64,000 nt of DNA from Pseudooceanicola endophyticus (lineage in GTDB: Bacteria > Pseudomonadota > Alphaproteobacteria > Rhodobacterales > Rhodobacteraceae), in NCBI RefSeq assembly GCF_018760365.1, contig NZ_JAHIAB010000002.1, forward strand, positions 310,001-374,000. Direction: 5' to 3'. Under the pieces are notes generated by a model. The model ran no database searches. It was not told where the DNA came from and saw only the letters and a list, made by a program, of their open reading frames with translations. Both the position numbers and the translations under genes were made by a program. Positions 44,386-52,449 of the stretch are shown piece after piece (the first letter of the stretch is position 1; each line of letters starts with the position of its first letter).

Positions 44386-44414
44386 TTGCCAAGTCGGCGG
44401 ACCGGGTGTAAAGG
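44386..44414 (+). promoter_or_regulatory. rpsB: Candidate rpsB promoter
   Basis: TTGCCA (44386-44391), 17-nt spacer, TAAAGG (44409-44414) upstream of the leader. Only three of six bases fit the -10 consensus, so this is tentative. Confidence 0.35.
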
Positions 44415-44447
44415 GGCGCCACTTAATCCCGCAGGCGGGGTCGGGCC

Positions 44448-44468
44448 CATGGGGGAGACATCCCCATG
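44448..44468 (+). promoter_or_regulatory. rpsB: rpsB leader hairpin
   Basis: CATGGGG (44448-44454) pairs with CCCCATG (44462-44468) around a 7-nt loop, within the 120-nt leader before the rpsB start. Leader structures often let ribosomal protein S2 regulate its own operon, but this hairpin is only a candidate. Confidence 0.45.
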
Positions 44469-44531
44469 CGTCCACCGGTTGACCATCAGGTTCACACCCC
44501 CGCCAAGGCGCAAACCGGAAAGGTAAAGACC

Positions 44532-45302
44532 ATGGCTCTTCCCGAGTTCTCCATGCGTCAGCTGCTTGAAGCTGGCGTGCACTTCGGCCACCAGACGCAG
44601 CGCTGGAACCCCCGCATGGGCGAGTTCATCTACGGCGCCCGCAACGGCATCCACATCCTCGACCTGACCCAGACCGTCCCGATGCTGGACGCGGCTCTGA
44701 ACGTCGTGCGCGAGACCGTTGCCAAGGGCGGTCGCGTGCTGTTCGTCGGCACCAAGCGTCAGGCGTCCGCTCCGGTCGCCGAAGCTGCTGAAAAGTGCGC
44801 TCAGTACTACATGAACCACCGCTGGCTCGGCGGCACGCTGACCAACTGGAAAACCGTTTCCCAGTCGATCAACCGTCTGAAGGAAATCGACGAGCGTCTC
44901 GAAGGCGGCGCCGAAGGCCTCACCAAGAAAGAGCGCCTGGGCATGGAACGCGAGCAGGGCAAACTGCAGGCGTCCCTCGGCGGCATCCGCGAAATGGGCG
45001 GCATCCCGGACCTTCTCTTCGTCATCGACGTCAAGAAAGAGGCCCTGGCCATCCTGGAGGCCAAGAAGCTGGGCATCCCGGTCGTCGCCGTCGTCGACAC
45101 CAACTGCTCGCCCGAAGGCGTGGACTACATCATCCCGGGCAACGATGACGCCGCACGCGCCATCTCCCTCTACTGCGACCTGGTCTCGCGCGCAGCGCTC
45201 GACGGCATGACCGCACAGCTCGGCGCCGCAGGCGTCGACGTCGGCGAACTGGTCGAAGGCTACGAGGAAGAGCTCGCAGCTGCCGAGGCAGAGCAGGCGT
45301 AA
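44532..45302 (+). CDS. rpsB: 30S ribosomal protein S2
   Basis: S2 joins the head-body side of the 30S subunit late in assembly. The 256-residue protein contains all landmarks: [45 protein letters not shown], and [19 protein letters not shown] near the end. The ATG at 44532 follows AAGG-type ribosome sequence and was preferred over an in-frame ATG at 44466. Codons such as GCT and CGT are more frequent than in neighbours, as expected for a highly expressed gene. tsf follows. Confidence 0.98.
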   Translation: MALPEFSMRQLLEAGVHFGHQTQRWNPRMGEFIYGARNGIHILDLTQTVPMLDAALNVVRETVAKGGRVLFVGTKRQASAPVAEAAEKCAQYYMNHRWLGGTLTNWKTVSQSINRLKEIDERLEGGAEGLTKKERLGMEREQGKLQASLGGIREMGGIPDLLFVIDVKKEALAILEAKKLGIPVVAVVDTNCSPEGVDYIIPGNDDAARAISLYCDLVSRAALDGMTAQLGAAGVDVGELVEGYEEELAAAEAEQA

Positions 45303-45329
45303 GCCGTCCGTTCGTTACAGAAGTGTCAC

Positions 45330-45354
45330 CGGCCGCGTGTTAGGCGCGGCCGGA
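45330..45354 (+). other. Intercistronic hairpin between rpsB and tsf
   Basis: A 9-bp perfect stem CCGGCCGCG (45330-45338) with CGCGGCCGG (45346-45354) and a 7-nt loop, without a U-tract. It may act as a partial attenuator or RNA-processing site adjusting S2 to EF-Ts ratio. Confidence 0.6.
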
Positions 45355-45382
45355 ACCCTATTCAGACGTAAGGAGATCCCCC

Positions 45383-46258
45383 ATGGCGATCACTGCTGCA
45401 CAGGTTAAAGAACTGCGCGAGATGACCGGCGCAGGCATGATGGATGCCAAGAAGGCCCTGACCGAGACCGATGGCGACATGGAAGCCGCCGTTGACTGGC
45501 TGCGCACCAAGGGCCTGGCGAAAGCCGCCAAGAAGGCCGGCCGCACCGCCGCCGAGGGCCTCGTCGCCCTGGCCGTGGACGGTGGCAAGGGTGTTGCCGT
45601 CGAGGTGAACTCGGAAACCGACTTCGTCGCCAAGAACAAAGACTTCCAGGACATGGTCTCGACCATCGTGACCGCCGCCCTGGGCGCGTCCGATCTGGAA
45701 TCGCTGAAAGCGGCTGACGTGGGCGGCAAGACCGTCGACGCGCTGATCACCGACAAGGTTGCCACCATCGGTGAGCACATGACGCTGCGCCGCATGGCCG
45801 CCCTCGAAGGCGACCAGGTCGTGTCCTACGTGCACAACGCCGCTGCCCCGAACATGGGCAACATCGGTGTTCTGGTCGCCCTGAAAGGTTCGAACGAAGA
45901 GTTCGGCCGTCAGGTCGCCATGCACATCGCCGCTGCCAACCCCGCGTCCCTCGGCGAAGCCGATCTGGACCCGGCGCTGGTCGAGCGCGAGCGTTCGGTC
46001 CTGACCGAGCAGGCGCGTGAGTCCGGCAAGCCCGAGAACATCATCGAGAACATGATCAAGGGCCGCATGAAGAAGTTCCTCGGCGAAGTGACGCTGCTGG
46101 GCCAGGCCTTCGTGATCAACCCCGACCTGACGGTCGAGGCTGCCGCCAAGGAAGCCGGTGTCGAGGTCGTCGGTTTCGTCCGTCTCGAAGTCGGCGAAGG
46201 CATCGAGAAGAAGGAAGAGGATTTCGCCGCAGAAGTGGCCAAGGCCGCTCAGGTCTGA
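45383..46258 (+). CDS. tsf: Translation elongation factor Ts
   Basis: EF-Ts recycles EF-Tu by releasing GDP. The 291-residue protein has the N-terminal UBA-like domain ([19 protein letters not shown]) and the core contact motif SETDFVAKN, with two coiled-coil-bearing C-terminal subdomains. The ATG at 45383 is preceded by TAAGGAG. It forms the usual rpsB-tsf operon and is closed by an intrinsic terminator 22 nt after the stop. Optimal codon use indicates high expression. Confidence 0.98.
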   Translation: MAITAAQVKELREMTGAGMMDAKKALTETDGDMEAAVDWLRTKGLAKAAKKAGRTAAEGLVALAVDGGKGVAVEVNSETDFVAKNKDFQDMVSTIVTAALGASDLESLKAADVGGKTVDALITDKVATIGEHMTLRRMAALEGDQVVSYVHNAAAPNMGNIGVLVALKGSNEEFGRQVAMHIAAANPASLGEADLDPALVERERSVLTEQARESGKPENIIENMIKGRMKKFLGEVTLLGQAFVINPDLTVEAAAKEAGVEVVGFVRLEVGEGIEKKEEDFAAEVAKAAQV

Positions 46259-46280
46259 TCCCCTTTCCAGGATTGAAGAA

Positions 46281-46309
46281 GGGTCGGAGGTTTCCTCCGG
46301 CCCTTTTTT
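46281..46309 (+). terminator. Intrinsic terminator of rpsB-tsf
   Basis: A 10-bp stem (GGGTCGGAGG, 46281-46290, with CCTCCGGCCC, 46294-46303; one G-T pair), a TTT loop and a TTTTTT tail. It lies 22 nt after tsf. I see no gene in the rest of the 365-nt gap (46310-46577); its only other recognisable feature is the luxR terminator. Confidence 0.92.
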
Positions 46310-46571
46310 CATGCGCGGGGTCCGGCGGGCGGGACGCATGGAGGCGGTGCCGGGGGGACGTCCGGCACCGCAAAGTCGTTCAGGGGGAGGTTTGGGGATG
46401 ACGCCCCCGGACTGACGCCGGCGGGAAGATGATGAATTGGTCTTCCTGCCGGTCTTCCGGTTTCCCGGACCCGGTCGGAGAGCCTCGTAATCCTGAGGGT
46501 CCGGCCGGCTGTTCCCTGGCCCAAGGCCATCACTCACGGAACGGGGCAAGTATGGCGCCGCGGCGCAGAAT

Positions 46572-46593
46572 TAAAAAGTAAGGGAAACCTTAC
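46572..46593 (-). terminator. Intrinsic terminator of the luxR-type gene
   Basis: On the minus strand a 6-bp stem GTAAGG / CCTTAC (46578-46583 with 46588-46593, loop TTTC) is followed by TTTTTAA. It begins 31 nt after the stop. Short stem but clear U-tract. Confidence 0.75.
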
Positions 46594-46623
46594 CAAATCG
46601 TTAATGCCGGGTGTGGAGGCGGG

Positions 46624-47379
46624 TCAGGCGTCGACGATGAACATCTGGTTCAGGAAGGCGGCCTTCAGCACCGCCTGGGCGGTGGTCTCGACGTTCAGCG
46701 TACCGCGGGCAAGGCGCAGGTGCTTTTCGACGGTGGCGGTGGTCAGCCCCATCAGGACGGCGATGTCCTGCACGGTCTTGCCATCACCGACCCATTGCAG
46801 GGCCTCGCGCTGGCGCCGTGTCAGGCCGCGGGTCAGGCCCGGATAGGGCAGGGTCTGGATCTTCAGATGGGTGATGTTGTTCATAAGGGTGATGTCGCGG
46901 CCATGCTCGGCCCACATGGCATCGATGGCCTCCTGGGTCAGCCCCGGGGCGGCGGTCAGCGCGATCGCACCCTTGGTGCGCGGCGACGGCGACTTGAAGG
47001 AGATCGAGTAGCCGGCAGTAACCTCCATGGAGCGGTTGAACTCGATCACCTTGCGCTCGCTTTCGGTCAGCGTGCCGGTGGCCAGCATCTGGCCGATGAT
47101 GTTCCAGGACGACACGCCTTCGTTCTGCAGGGCCCACCGCACCATCGGGGCGTGGAAATACAGCCCCTTGCCCAGGAAGGTATCCCGGTAGGCGGCGGTG
47201 TGGTTAGTCAGGATAACGAAATCCTGCGGATCCCCCAGCGAGGTCGCGGTGCGGTAGCGGGTGAAGCCGTAGAGCAGGCGGTCGAAACCGAACCCGGCCA
47301 TCGCCTCGCAATGACAGGCCCAGAGATCCTCGATGGTCTGGGCATTGGTCAGCTGTTCGAGCACCTCGCGACGGTCCAT
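46624..47379 (-). CDS. LuxR-family autoinducer-binding regulator (LuxR solo)
   Basis: This 251-residue regulator has an N-terminal autoinducer-binding domain (residues 15-165; FHAPMVRWALQNEGVSSW is the typical ligand pocket) and a C-terminal LuxR helix-turn-helix (about 185-245; LTRRQREALQWVGDGKTVQDIAVLMG). It should control genes in response to an acyl-homoserine lactone or a plant/other signal. No luxI synthase is near, so it is a LuxR solo. The ATG at 47379 has GGGGAGAC upstream; a longer reading to 47406 is unlikely. It lies downstream of the che operon across a 387-nt gap with an octanucleotide tandem repeat. Confidence 0.9.
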   Translation of the reverse strand: MDRREVLEQLTNAQTIEDLWACHCEAMAGFGFDRLLYGFTRYRTATSLGDPQDFVILTNHTAAYRDTFLGKGLYFHAPMVRWALQNEGVSSWNIIGQMLATGTLTESERKVIEFNRSMEVTAGYSISFKSPSPRTKGAIALTAAPGLTQEAIDAMWAEHGRDITLMNNITHLKIQTLPYPGLTRGLTRRQREALQWVGDGKTVQDIAVLMGLTTATVEKHLRLARGTLNVETTAQAVLKAAFLNQMFIVDA

Positions 47380-47620
47380 GATTTCGGTCTCCCCTTGCGG
47401 TGACACGGCCCCTGCGCACCGCGTCTACAGTTGCGGATCCGGGCAGGGGGCTTGATCTTGCGAAAACGGCTAGGTCGGTTGTGGCAGGAAGTCGAGGTCG
47501 CACGCCGTCGCAGCCGACCTTCGGTGCGGCAGGTGCGACCCCCGCGTCACATTTGGACACCAAGTATGCCAGATGAGCGCGGAAGGCGCTGGTAAATGCC
47601 GGAAGAGAGGGCAGTTTTCG
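47380..47620. other. luxR upstream region without a recognised gene
   Basis: I saw no ORF with coding character, no clear lux box and no convincing promoter. The octamer tandem repeat follows at 47621-47700. Confidence 0.5.
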
Positions 47621-47700
47621 GCAACTCGGCAACTCGGCAACTCGGCAACTCGGCAACTCGGCAACTCGGCAACTCGGCAACTCGGCAACTCGGCAACTCG
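47621..47700 (+). repeat. Ten perfect tandem copies of the octamer GCAACTCG
   Basis: The 80 bases are exactly ten GCAACTCG units with no mismatch, bounded by TTTTCG on the left and GCTATGTG on the right. Because 8 is not a multiple of 3, any reading frame would shift every copy change. It lies 66 nt beyond the stop of the last che gene and 242 nt upstream of luxR on the minus strand. Perfect short tandem repeats like this tend to change copy number by replication slippage. Confidence 0.95.
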
Positions 47701-47766
47701 GCTATGTGGTCTTTCCGATTTGCCCTGTCCCCTGTCTTGGGCGACGCCCGCTCCGAAAGCCTGACC

Positions 47767-48183
47767 TCACCACAGATCCGGCGTGCCGGCATCATCTTCC
47801 TCTGCGGGCGGGTCAAGCCCCGGAGGCGGTTCGCCCAGGAGAACGGCGATACTGTCGCCCATGTCGACGCTGGCCTCCAGGCGGCTTCGGCTGATTTTGC
47901 TGTCCGGTTTCCAGGTGAAGCTCGGCCCGAATTCCGCCAGCATCCGTTCCATGTCGCGCAGGGACTGGCGCATGTAGTCGATCCGCTGAAACGAAAGGAA
48001 GGCATCCTCCGTCAGTGGCTTGCAGGAACAAAGGCTAGCGGAGAGCGCGTCTTCAAGCCCCGCTGTCAGCCCCCGAAGGCTCGACAACTGCCCGGCCAGG
48101 ACCTCGGCCATGTCGGCGGCCGCGATGTCCAGCGCATCCGATGGCGTCGGGTCGGGGGAGGAAGGCTGGGAGGGCACCCGCAT
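47767..48183 (-). CDS. Small che-operon protein with DxxxQ motif, candidate CheT/CheZ-like phosphatase
   Basis: A 138-residue, mostly helical protein. Residues 60-82 (DAFLSFQRIDYMRQSLRDM) form an amphipathic helix containing Asp69 and Gln73 as D-Y-M-R-Q, the DxxxQ pattern of CheZ and of CheT at the end of rhizobial che operons. In that family the Asp binds magnesium and the Gln orients water to dephosphorylate CheY~P. The N- and C-termini are Pro/Ser/Asp-rich and probably flexible. The ATG at 48183 overlaps the cheY stop by one base (TGATG). The phosphatase role is inferred. Confidence 0.6.
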   Translation of the reverse strand: MRVPSQPSSPDPTPSDALDIAAADMAEVLAGQLSSLRGLTAGLEDALSASLCSCKPLTEDAFLSFQRIDYMRQSLRDMERMLAEFGPSFTWKPDSKISRSRLEASVDMGDSIAVLLGEPPPGLDPPAEEDDAGTPDLW

Positions 48184-48569
48184 CACAAACGCCCGACCAC
48201 CGCCTCGATGCAGGCCCGCAGGTCATTCGGCTCGAAGGGTTTCTTGAGGAAGTTGTTCATGCCGAGCGCGCGCCCCTTGTCGATGATCGCCTTGTCGGCC
48301 TTGCCGGTGATCAGGATGAAACCGACCCCCTTGGTCTTGGCTCCGGTGCGCAGGGCGTGCAGCAGCTGAAGCCCGTCCATACCGGGCATGTTGAAGTCCG
48401 AGATCACCAGATGAACGGGTTTTGTCTCCATCTCCTTCAGGGCCGAGGGCCCGTCCGAGGCGCTGGCGACATTGCGGATCCCGAAGGCGTCAAGCGCCTG
48501 AGTAATCAATCCGCGGCTGGTGGACATGTCGTCCACGACCATGATTCTGATCTGATCTCTCAGGGCCAT
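48183..48569 (-). CDS. cheY: CheY-type response regulator, second copy
   Basis: A 128-residue single-domain receiver. The acidic pair Asp13/Asp14 (VVDDMSTSR), the phospho-acceptor Asp58 in VISDFNMPGMDG, Thr88 in LITGKAD and Lys110 in LKKPFEP are all present. It is a stand-alone CheY that receives a phosphoryl group from CheA and either binds the flagellar switch or acts as a phosphate sink. It follows cheR with a 3-nt gap and overlaps the small DxxxQ protein, with which it may interact. Confidence 0.93.
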   Translation of the reverse strand: MALRDQIRIMVVDDMSTSRGLITQALDAFGIRNVASASDGPSALKEMETKPVHLVISDFNMPGMDGLQLLHALRTGAKTKGVGFILITGKADKAIIDKGRALGMNNFLKKPFEPNDLRACIEAVVGRL

Positions 48570-48572
48570 ACG

Positions 48573-49445
48573 TCAATCCTTCCGGGCGGTGGGGGGCACG
48601 GAACCGGCCACACGATAGGCCGTCATTCCAGTCGGTTCGAAGAGGGGCAGGGCAGCATCCGAAATGCGTTCGGAATGCCCGAGGAAAATCCAGCCGTCGC
48701 CGGTCAGGCGCTGGCGGAAACGCGGCCAGAGCGTGGCCTGGGTGTCGGAATCGAAATAGATCACGACGTTGCGGCAGAAGATGGCGTCGAACTGCCCCTT
48801 CATCGGCCAGTCGCGCAGCAGGTTCAGTTCCCGAAAGCGCACCAGCTTGCGCACAGCCGGGCCAACCCGGTACTGATCGCCGCCGGCCGGCTCCATGTAG
48901 GTCTTGCGCATCGCTTCGGGAATGCCGGTCACCTGCTGGCCGCTGTAGGTCGCGGCTTCGGCCTTTTCCAGGATGGCCGGGTCGATGTCTGTCCCCAGGA
49001 TCAACAGGTCCTTGCTGGCCAGTTCCGGCGCCGCGCTCAGCAGGCACATACCGATCGAGTAGGGCTCCTGGCCGCTGGAACAGCCTGCAGACCAGATCCG
49101 GATCTTCTGCCCGGCTCGGGTCTTGCGCAGCAACTCCGGCACCACCTTGTCGCGCAGAATGTCGAAATGATGCGATTCCCGAAAGAAATGAGACACGTTG
49201 GTGGTCAGAGCCGAGATCATCTGCCGCCGTTCCTCCAGCCCCTCCGGGGAGGAGACCAGGCGACAATAGCTGGGGTAGTCGGGCTGCCCGCTGGCGATCA
49301 GCCGTTTTCTGAGCCGTGACTGCACCATGGTCATCTTGCCCACGGGCAGGACGAGGCCGGCCTCGGCCTTGGCCAGGGCCGACAGCGTGGCAAAGGACTT
49401 GTCGTCCATCACCATCGCCGAGGTGTCTTGCGAGGGAGGGCTCAT
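48573..49445 (-). CDS. cheR: Chemotaxis receptor methyltransferase CheR
   Basis: CheR methylates glutamates on chemoreceptors to adapt the signal. The 290-residue protein has an N-terminal helical CheR domain with RLRKRLIASG and a SAM-binding C-terminal domain (IRIWSAGCSSGQEPYSIGM, FDAIFCRNVVIYF). ALTTNVSHFFRESHHF is the hallmark MTXFFR-type sequence. Its ATG overlaps the cheW stop (ATGA). A CheB demethylase is not in the cluster. Confidence 0.95.
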   Translation of the reverse strand: MSPPSQDTSAMVMDDKSFATLSALAKAEAGLVLPVGKMTMVQSRLRKRLIASGQPDYPSYCRLVSSPEGLEERRQMISALTTNVSHFFRESHHFDILRDKVVPELLRKTRAGQKIRIWSAGCSSGQEPYSIGMCLLSAAPELASKDLLILGTDIDPAILEKAEAATYSGQQVTGIPEAMRKTYMEPAGGDQYRVGPAVRKLVRFRELNLLRDWPMKGQFDAIFCRNVVIYFDSDTQATLWPRFRQRLTGDGWIFLGHSERISDAALPLFEPTGMTAYRVAGSVPPTARKD

Positions 49446-49900
49446 GCGGCCTCGTCGCTGCGGCTGGGCACGACGGCGGCCAGGTCAAGGACGCGGATCA
49501 TCCGGTCGTCGATCACCGTCAGTGCGCGGACAACGGACAGTTGCGGGTCCGAGGATATGTCCGGCGGAATCTGCAGATCGTCCTCGGTGATCGCCACGAT
49601 GTCGGACACAGCATCGACCAGAAGGCCGGTCAGGGTTCCGTTCATCTTGACCACGATGATGACGTTTCGATCATTCGTCTCCTGCGAGGGCAGGTTCAGC
49701 CGGCGGGCCAGGTCCATCACGGGCAGCACCGTGCCGCGCAGGTTGATCACCCCGCGCATGTAGTCGGGAGCATGGGGCATCGGCGTCGTCCGGGTCCAAC
49801 CGCGGATTTCGCGGACCGACATGATGTCCAGAGAATATTCCTGGTCGGCCACGCGAAATGTCAGCAGCTCCAGGTCACTGGTCTGGCCATGTTCACTCAT
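49442..49900 (-). CDS. cheW: Chemotaxis coupling protein CheW
   Basis: CheW links CheA to chemoreceptors. This 152-residue protein has two SH3-like beta-barrels with LELLTFRVADQEYSLDIMSVREI at the start and HAPDYMRGVINLRGTVLPVMDLARRL in the middle (shown as YMRGVINLRGTVLPVMDL). It overlaps cheA upstream by 8 nt and cheR downstream by 4 nt, consistent with one operon. Confidence 0.95.
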   Translation of the reverse strand: MSEHGQTSDLELLTFRVADQEYSLDIMSVREIRGWTRTTPMPHAPDYMRGVINLRGTVLPVMDLARRLNLPSQETNDRNVIIVVKMNGTLTGLLVDAVSDIVAITEDDLQIPPDISSDPQLSVVRALTVIDDRMIRVLDLAAVVPSRSDEAA

Positions 49901-52067
49901 TTGCTGTCATCCTTTCAGAGAACATGAAATCCGAGCCGCGGATATGGCCCATGCCGGCAATGATGTCCGCCGGGTCGAGGATCAGGGCGATCTGCCCATC
50001 CCCGAGGATTGTTGCCGCGGCGATGCCGGGCGCGCGGTAGAAACTGTCGTCGAGGCCCTTGATCACCACCTGTCGCTGGTCCTGGATGCCGTCGATCACC
50101 AGGGCGGCGCGGCTGCCGTCCTCGAGCGAGATCAGCAGGACGATGCTGCCCTCGCCGGTCTTTCGGCTGCTGCGATAGCCCAGCATGACGCCAAGGTCAT
50201 ATAGGGGCACGAAACCGCCCCGGACCCGAACCACATAGGCGCCTGGACGCAGCATCTGAACGTCGTCGGGGCCGAGGGAGAGCGTTTCCACCACCACGTT
50301 CAGTGGCAGGACCAGGGTTTCGCCGGCGACATTCACAACCATCCCGTCCAGGACGGCGAGCGTCAGAGGAAGGCTGATCGAGAAGGTGGTCCCCTTTCCG
50401 GGCTCGGAATTGATCGAGATCCGCCCGCCGAGGGACTGGATCGCGGTCTTCACCACATCCATGCCGACGCCCCGACCGGACAGGTTCGAGACCTTGCTTG
50501 CCGTGGAGAACCCGGGCAGGAACAGCAGGTTGTCGATCTCGCTGTCGCTCAGCTGCACATCCGGAGAGATCAGGCCCTTGTTGACCGCGATCTCCTGCAC
50601 ACGGGGACGGTTGATGCCCGCCCCGTCGTCGGCCACCTCGATGATGACGCGCCCGGAGCGGTGCGCGGCGGTGAGGGTCACTGTGCCGGCCTTGGATTTG
50701 CCGGCAGCCAGCCGCTTTTCGGCGGTCTCCAGGCCATGGTCGACGGCGTTGCGGATCATGTGGGTCAGAGGATCGGAGAGCCGCTCGATCACCGTCTTGT
50801 CGACCTCGGTCGCCTCGCCCTCGGTGACGAGGCGCACGTCCTTCTCGACCGCGGCGGAGGATTCGCGCACGATCCTCGACATGCGCTGGAACAGCGACTT
50901 GACCGGCTGGGCGCGGATCATCATCACCGAGTCCTGGATGTCCCGGGTCAGGCGCTGGAATTCCTCCAGCCCGTTCATGGCGTCGGAATGCGGCGAGAGC
51001 CCGGCTTCGTCCAGGCTTTGCGACAACATGGCCTGGTTGATCACCAGTTCCCCGACCAGGTTCACGAGCCGCTCGATGCGCTCCAGGTCGACGCGCACCA
51101 CGGACTTGGCCGCCGTCGCGCCCTTGCGGCCATCCCCCTCGCCATCTTTGTCGGCCACGGCGGCGGCCGCGGGGGCCGCGGGCGGGCTGGCGACCGGCGC
51201 GGACCCGGTGGGGGCGGCGACCGGCGGGGACACCGCAGCAGGTTTCGGGACCTCCGGAGGCGGCGCCGGCGGCGGCGGAGCGGACTCAGCCAAAGGGGCG
51301 CTGTCCTCCTCGCCTCCGGAGATCTCGATCTCGCAGAGGCCGTCGACGAATTCGAAGATGTCGCGGATCTCGGGTTCGGAGGCCTCGGTCTCGAGCTCAA
51401 CGATCCATTGCAGATAGGGGGTTTCCGGGGCGAGGTCCGGCAGCAGCGGCAGGTCGGACATGTCGCAGCGGATCTTTGCTTCGCCCAAGGCGGCGAGGTT
51501 GCGCAGCAGCATCTGCGGCTCGTTGCCGGTGGCGAAAAGCTCCTGCTCGGGTTTGAAGCGGACGGTGATGCGGTTCAGCGCCGGTCCGGCATCCAGATCG
51601 GGCAGGTCGAGCGACAGGCTCAGCCCCATGGGGGTGAAATCGGCCGGTTCGACCTCCTCGCTGCCTCCCTCATCGCCCAGCAGGGCATCGAGGCGGCCCA
51701 GCAGTTCCTCGCTGGTTTCCTCGGGAAGGGGGGTGTCGTCACGGCTGGCACGCACCAGATCCGAGAGCTGATCGGCGGCGAGGAAGAAGAGCTTCATCGC
51801 CTCGCTGTCGGGATGCAGCGAGCCGTTGCGAACCTCGTCCAGGACGGTTTCGTAGCGATGGGCGAAGCGGACCAGGGTTTCCAGCCCGAAGGCGCCGGCC
51901 CCGCCCTTGATCGAATGGACCGCGCGGAACACCACGTTGATCGTCTCCGGGTCCTCGGAGCCGTCGTCGAGCTCCTGCAGGCCATCCTGCAGGGCTTCCA
52001 GCAATTCCTCGCATTCGATGAAGAAGGATGCTCGGATTTCTGCCATCGGGTCATTCTGATCGGACAT
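49893..52067 (-). CDS. cheA: Chemotaxis histidine kinase CheA
   Basis: CheA phosphorylates CheY and CheB in response to receptors. The 724-residue protein has the P1 Hpt domain with phosphorylated His51 in AVHSIKGGAGAFG, a P2-like and long Pro/Ala-rich linker (about residues 250-305), dimerisation and ATPase domains (RNAVDHGLE N box, VADDGAG G1 box, FLPGFSTA and GRGVGMDVV) and a C-terminal CheW-like domain. It is intact. The start at 52067 sits 17 nt from the upstream cheY stop, and its stop overlaps cheW. Confidence 0.95.
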   Translation of the reverse strand: MSDQNDPMAEIRASFFIECEELLEALQDGLQELDDGSEDPETINVVFRAVHSIKGGAGAFGLETLVRFAHRYETVLDEVRNGSLHPDSEAMKLFFLAADQLSDLVRASRDDTPLPEETSEELLGRLDALLGDEGGSEEVEPADFTPMGLSLSLDLPDLDAGPALNRITVRFKPEQELFATGNEPQMLLRNLAALGEAKIRCDMSDLPLLPDLAPETPYLQWIVELETEASEPEIRDIFEFVDGLCEIEISGGEEDSAPLAESAPPPPAPPPEVPKPAAVSPPVAAPTGSAPVASPPAAPAAAAVADKDGEGDGRKGATAAKSVVRVDLERIERLVNLVGELVINQAMLSQSLDEAGLSPHSDAMNGLEEFQRLTRDIQDSVMMIRAQPVKSLFQRMSRIVRESSAAVEKDVRLVTEGEATEVDKTVIERLSDPLTHMIRNAVDHGLETAEKRLAAGKSKAGTVTLTAAHRSGRVIIEVADDGAGINRPRVQEIAVNKGLISPDVQLSDSEIDNLLFLPGFSTASKVSNLSGRGVGMDVVKTAIQSLGGRISINSEPGKGTTFSISLPLTLAVLDGMVVNVAGETLVLPLNVVVETLSLGPDDVQMLRPGAYVVRVRGGFVPLYDLGVMLGYRSSRKTGEGSIVLLISLEDGSRAALVIDGIQDQRQVVIKGLDDSFYRAPGIAAATILGDGQIALILDPADIIAGMGHIRGSDFMFSERMTANE

Positions 52068-52083
52068 CTGCCCCTCCTCCTAC

Positions 52084-52449
52084 CTAGCCGGCGACCATGT
52101 GCAGGGCCTTCACCAGCTTTGCGGGATCGAACGGCTTGACGATCCAGCCCGTGGCCCCGGCATTGCGGGCCCGCATCTTCAGTTCCGGGGCGCTTTCCGT
52201 GGTCAGCACCAGGATTGGCGTGGCCCGGTGGGCATCCTGATCGCGTACCGCATCGATGAAGCCGAAGCCGTCCATGCGCGGCATGTTGATGTCGGTGATG
52301 ATCGCATCCGGAGAGATCCCCTCGAGCACCTCGATCCCGTGCACGCCATCCTCGGCCAGATGCACGGTGAAGCCCGCAGGGGCCAGGGCCATGCGGATCA
52401 TGTCGCGCATGGTGCGGCTGTCATCGACTGCCAGAACTGTCAGGCCCAT
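52084..52449 (-). CDS. cheY: CheY-type response regulator, first copy
   Basis: A 121-residue single receiver domain with acidic pair Asp9/Asp10 (AVDDSRTMRDM), phospho-acceptor Asp53 in ITDINMPRMDG, Thr in LVLTTESA and Lys in WIVKPFDP. It overlaps the STAS gene by 10 nt upstream. Having two CheY genes in one operon is common in alphaproteobacteria; one may drive the motor and the other act as a phosphate sink. Confidence 0.95.
   Translation of the reverse strand: MGLTVLAVDDSRTMRDMIRMALAPAGFTVHLAEDGVHGIEVLEGISPDAIITDINMPRMDGFGFIDAVRDQDAHRATPILVLTTESAPELKMRARNAGATGWIVKPFDPAKLVKALHMVAG

Noticed and set aside
46578-46593. GAAA-tetraloop hairpin as a riboswitch or regulatory RNA of tsf
   Set aside because: Read on the minus strand it is followed by TTTTTAA and sits 31 nt beyond the luxR-type stop, so it is simply that gene's terminator.
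47621-47700. CRISPR array
   Set aside because: The repeat is 8 bp, contiguous and without spacers, and no cas genes are present.
47547-48005. Minus-strand ORF through the octamer repeat, giving an Ala-Glu-Leu-Pro-Ser-Cys-Arg-Val repeat protein
   Set aside because: The reading frame exists only because the unit length of 24 nt per three copies has no stop. It overlaps the end of the DxxxQ protein in another frame, has no ribosome site and no homologous fold.
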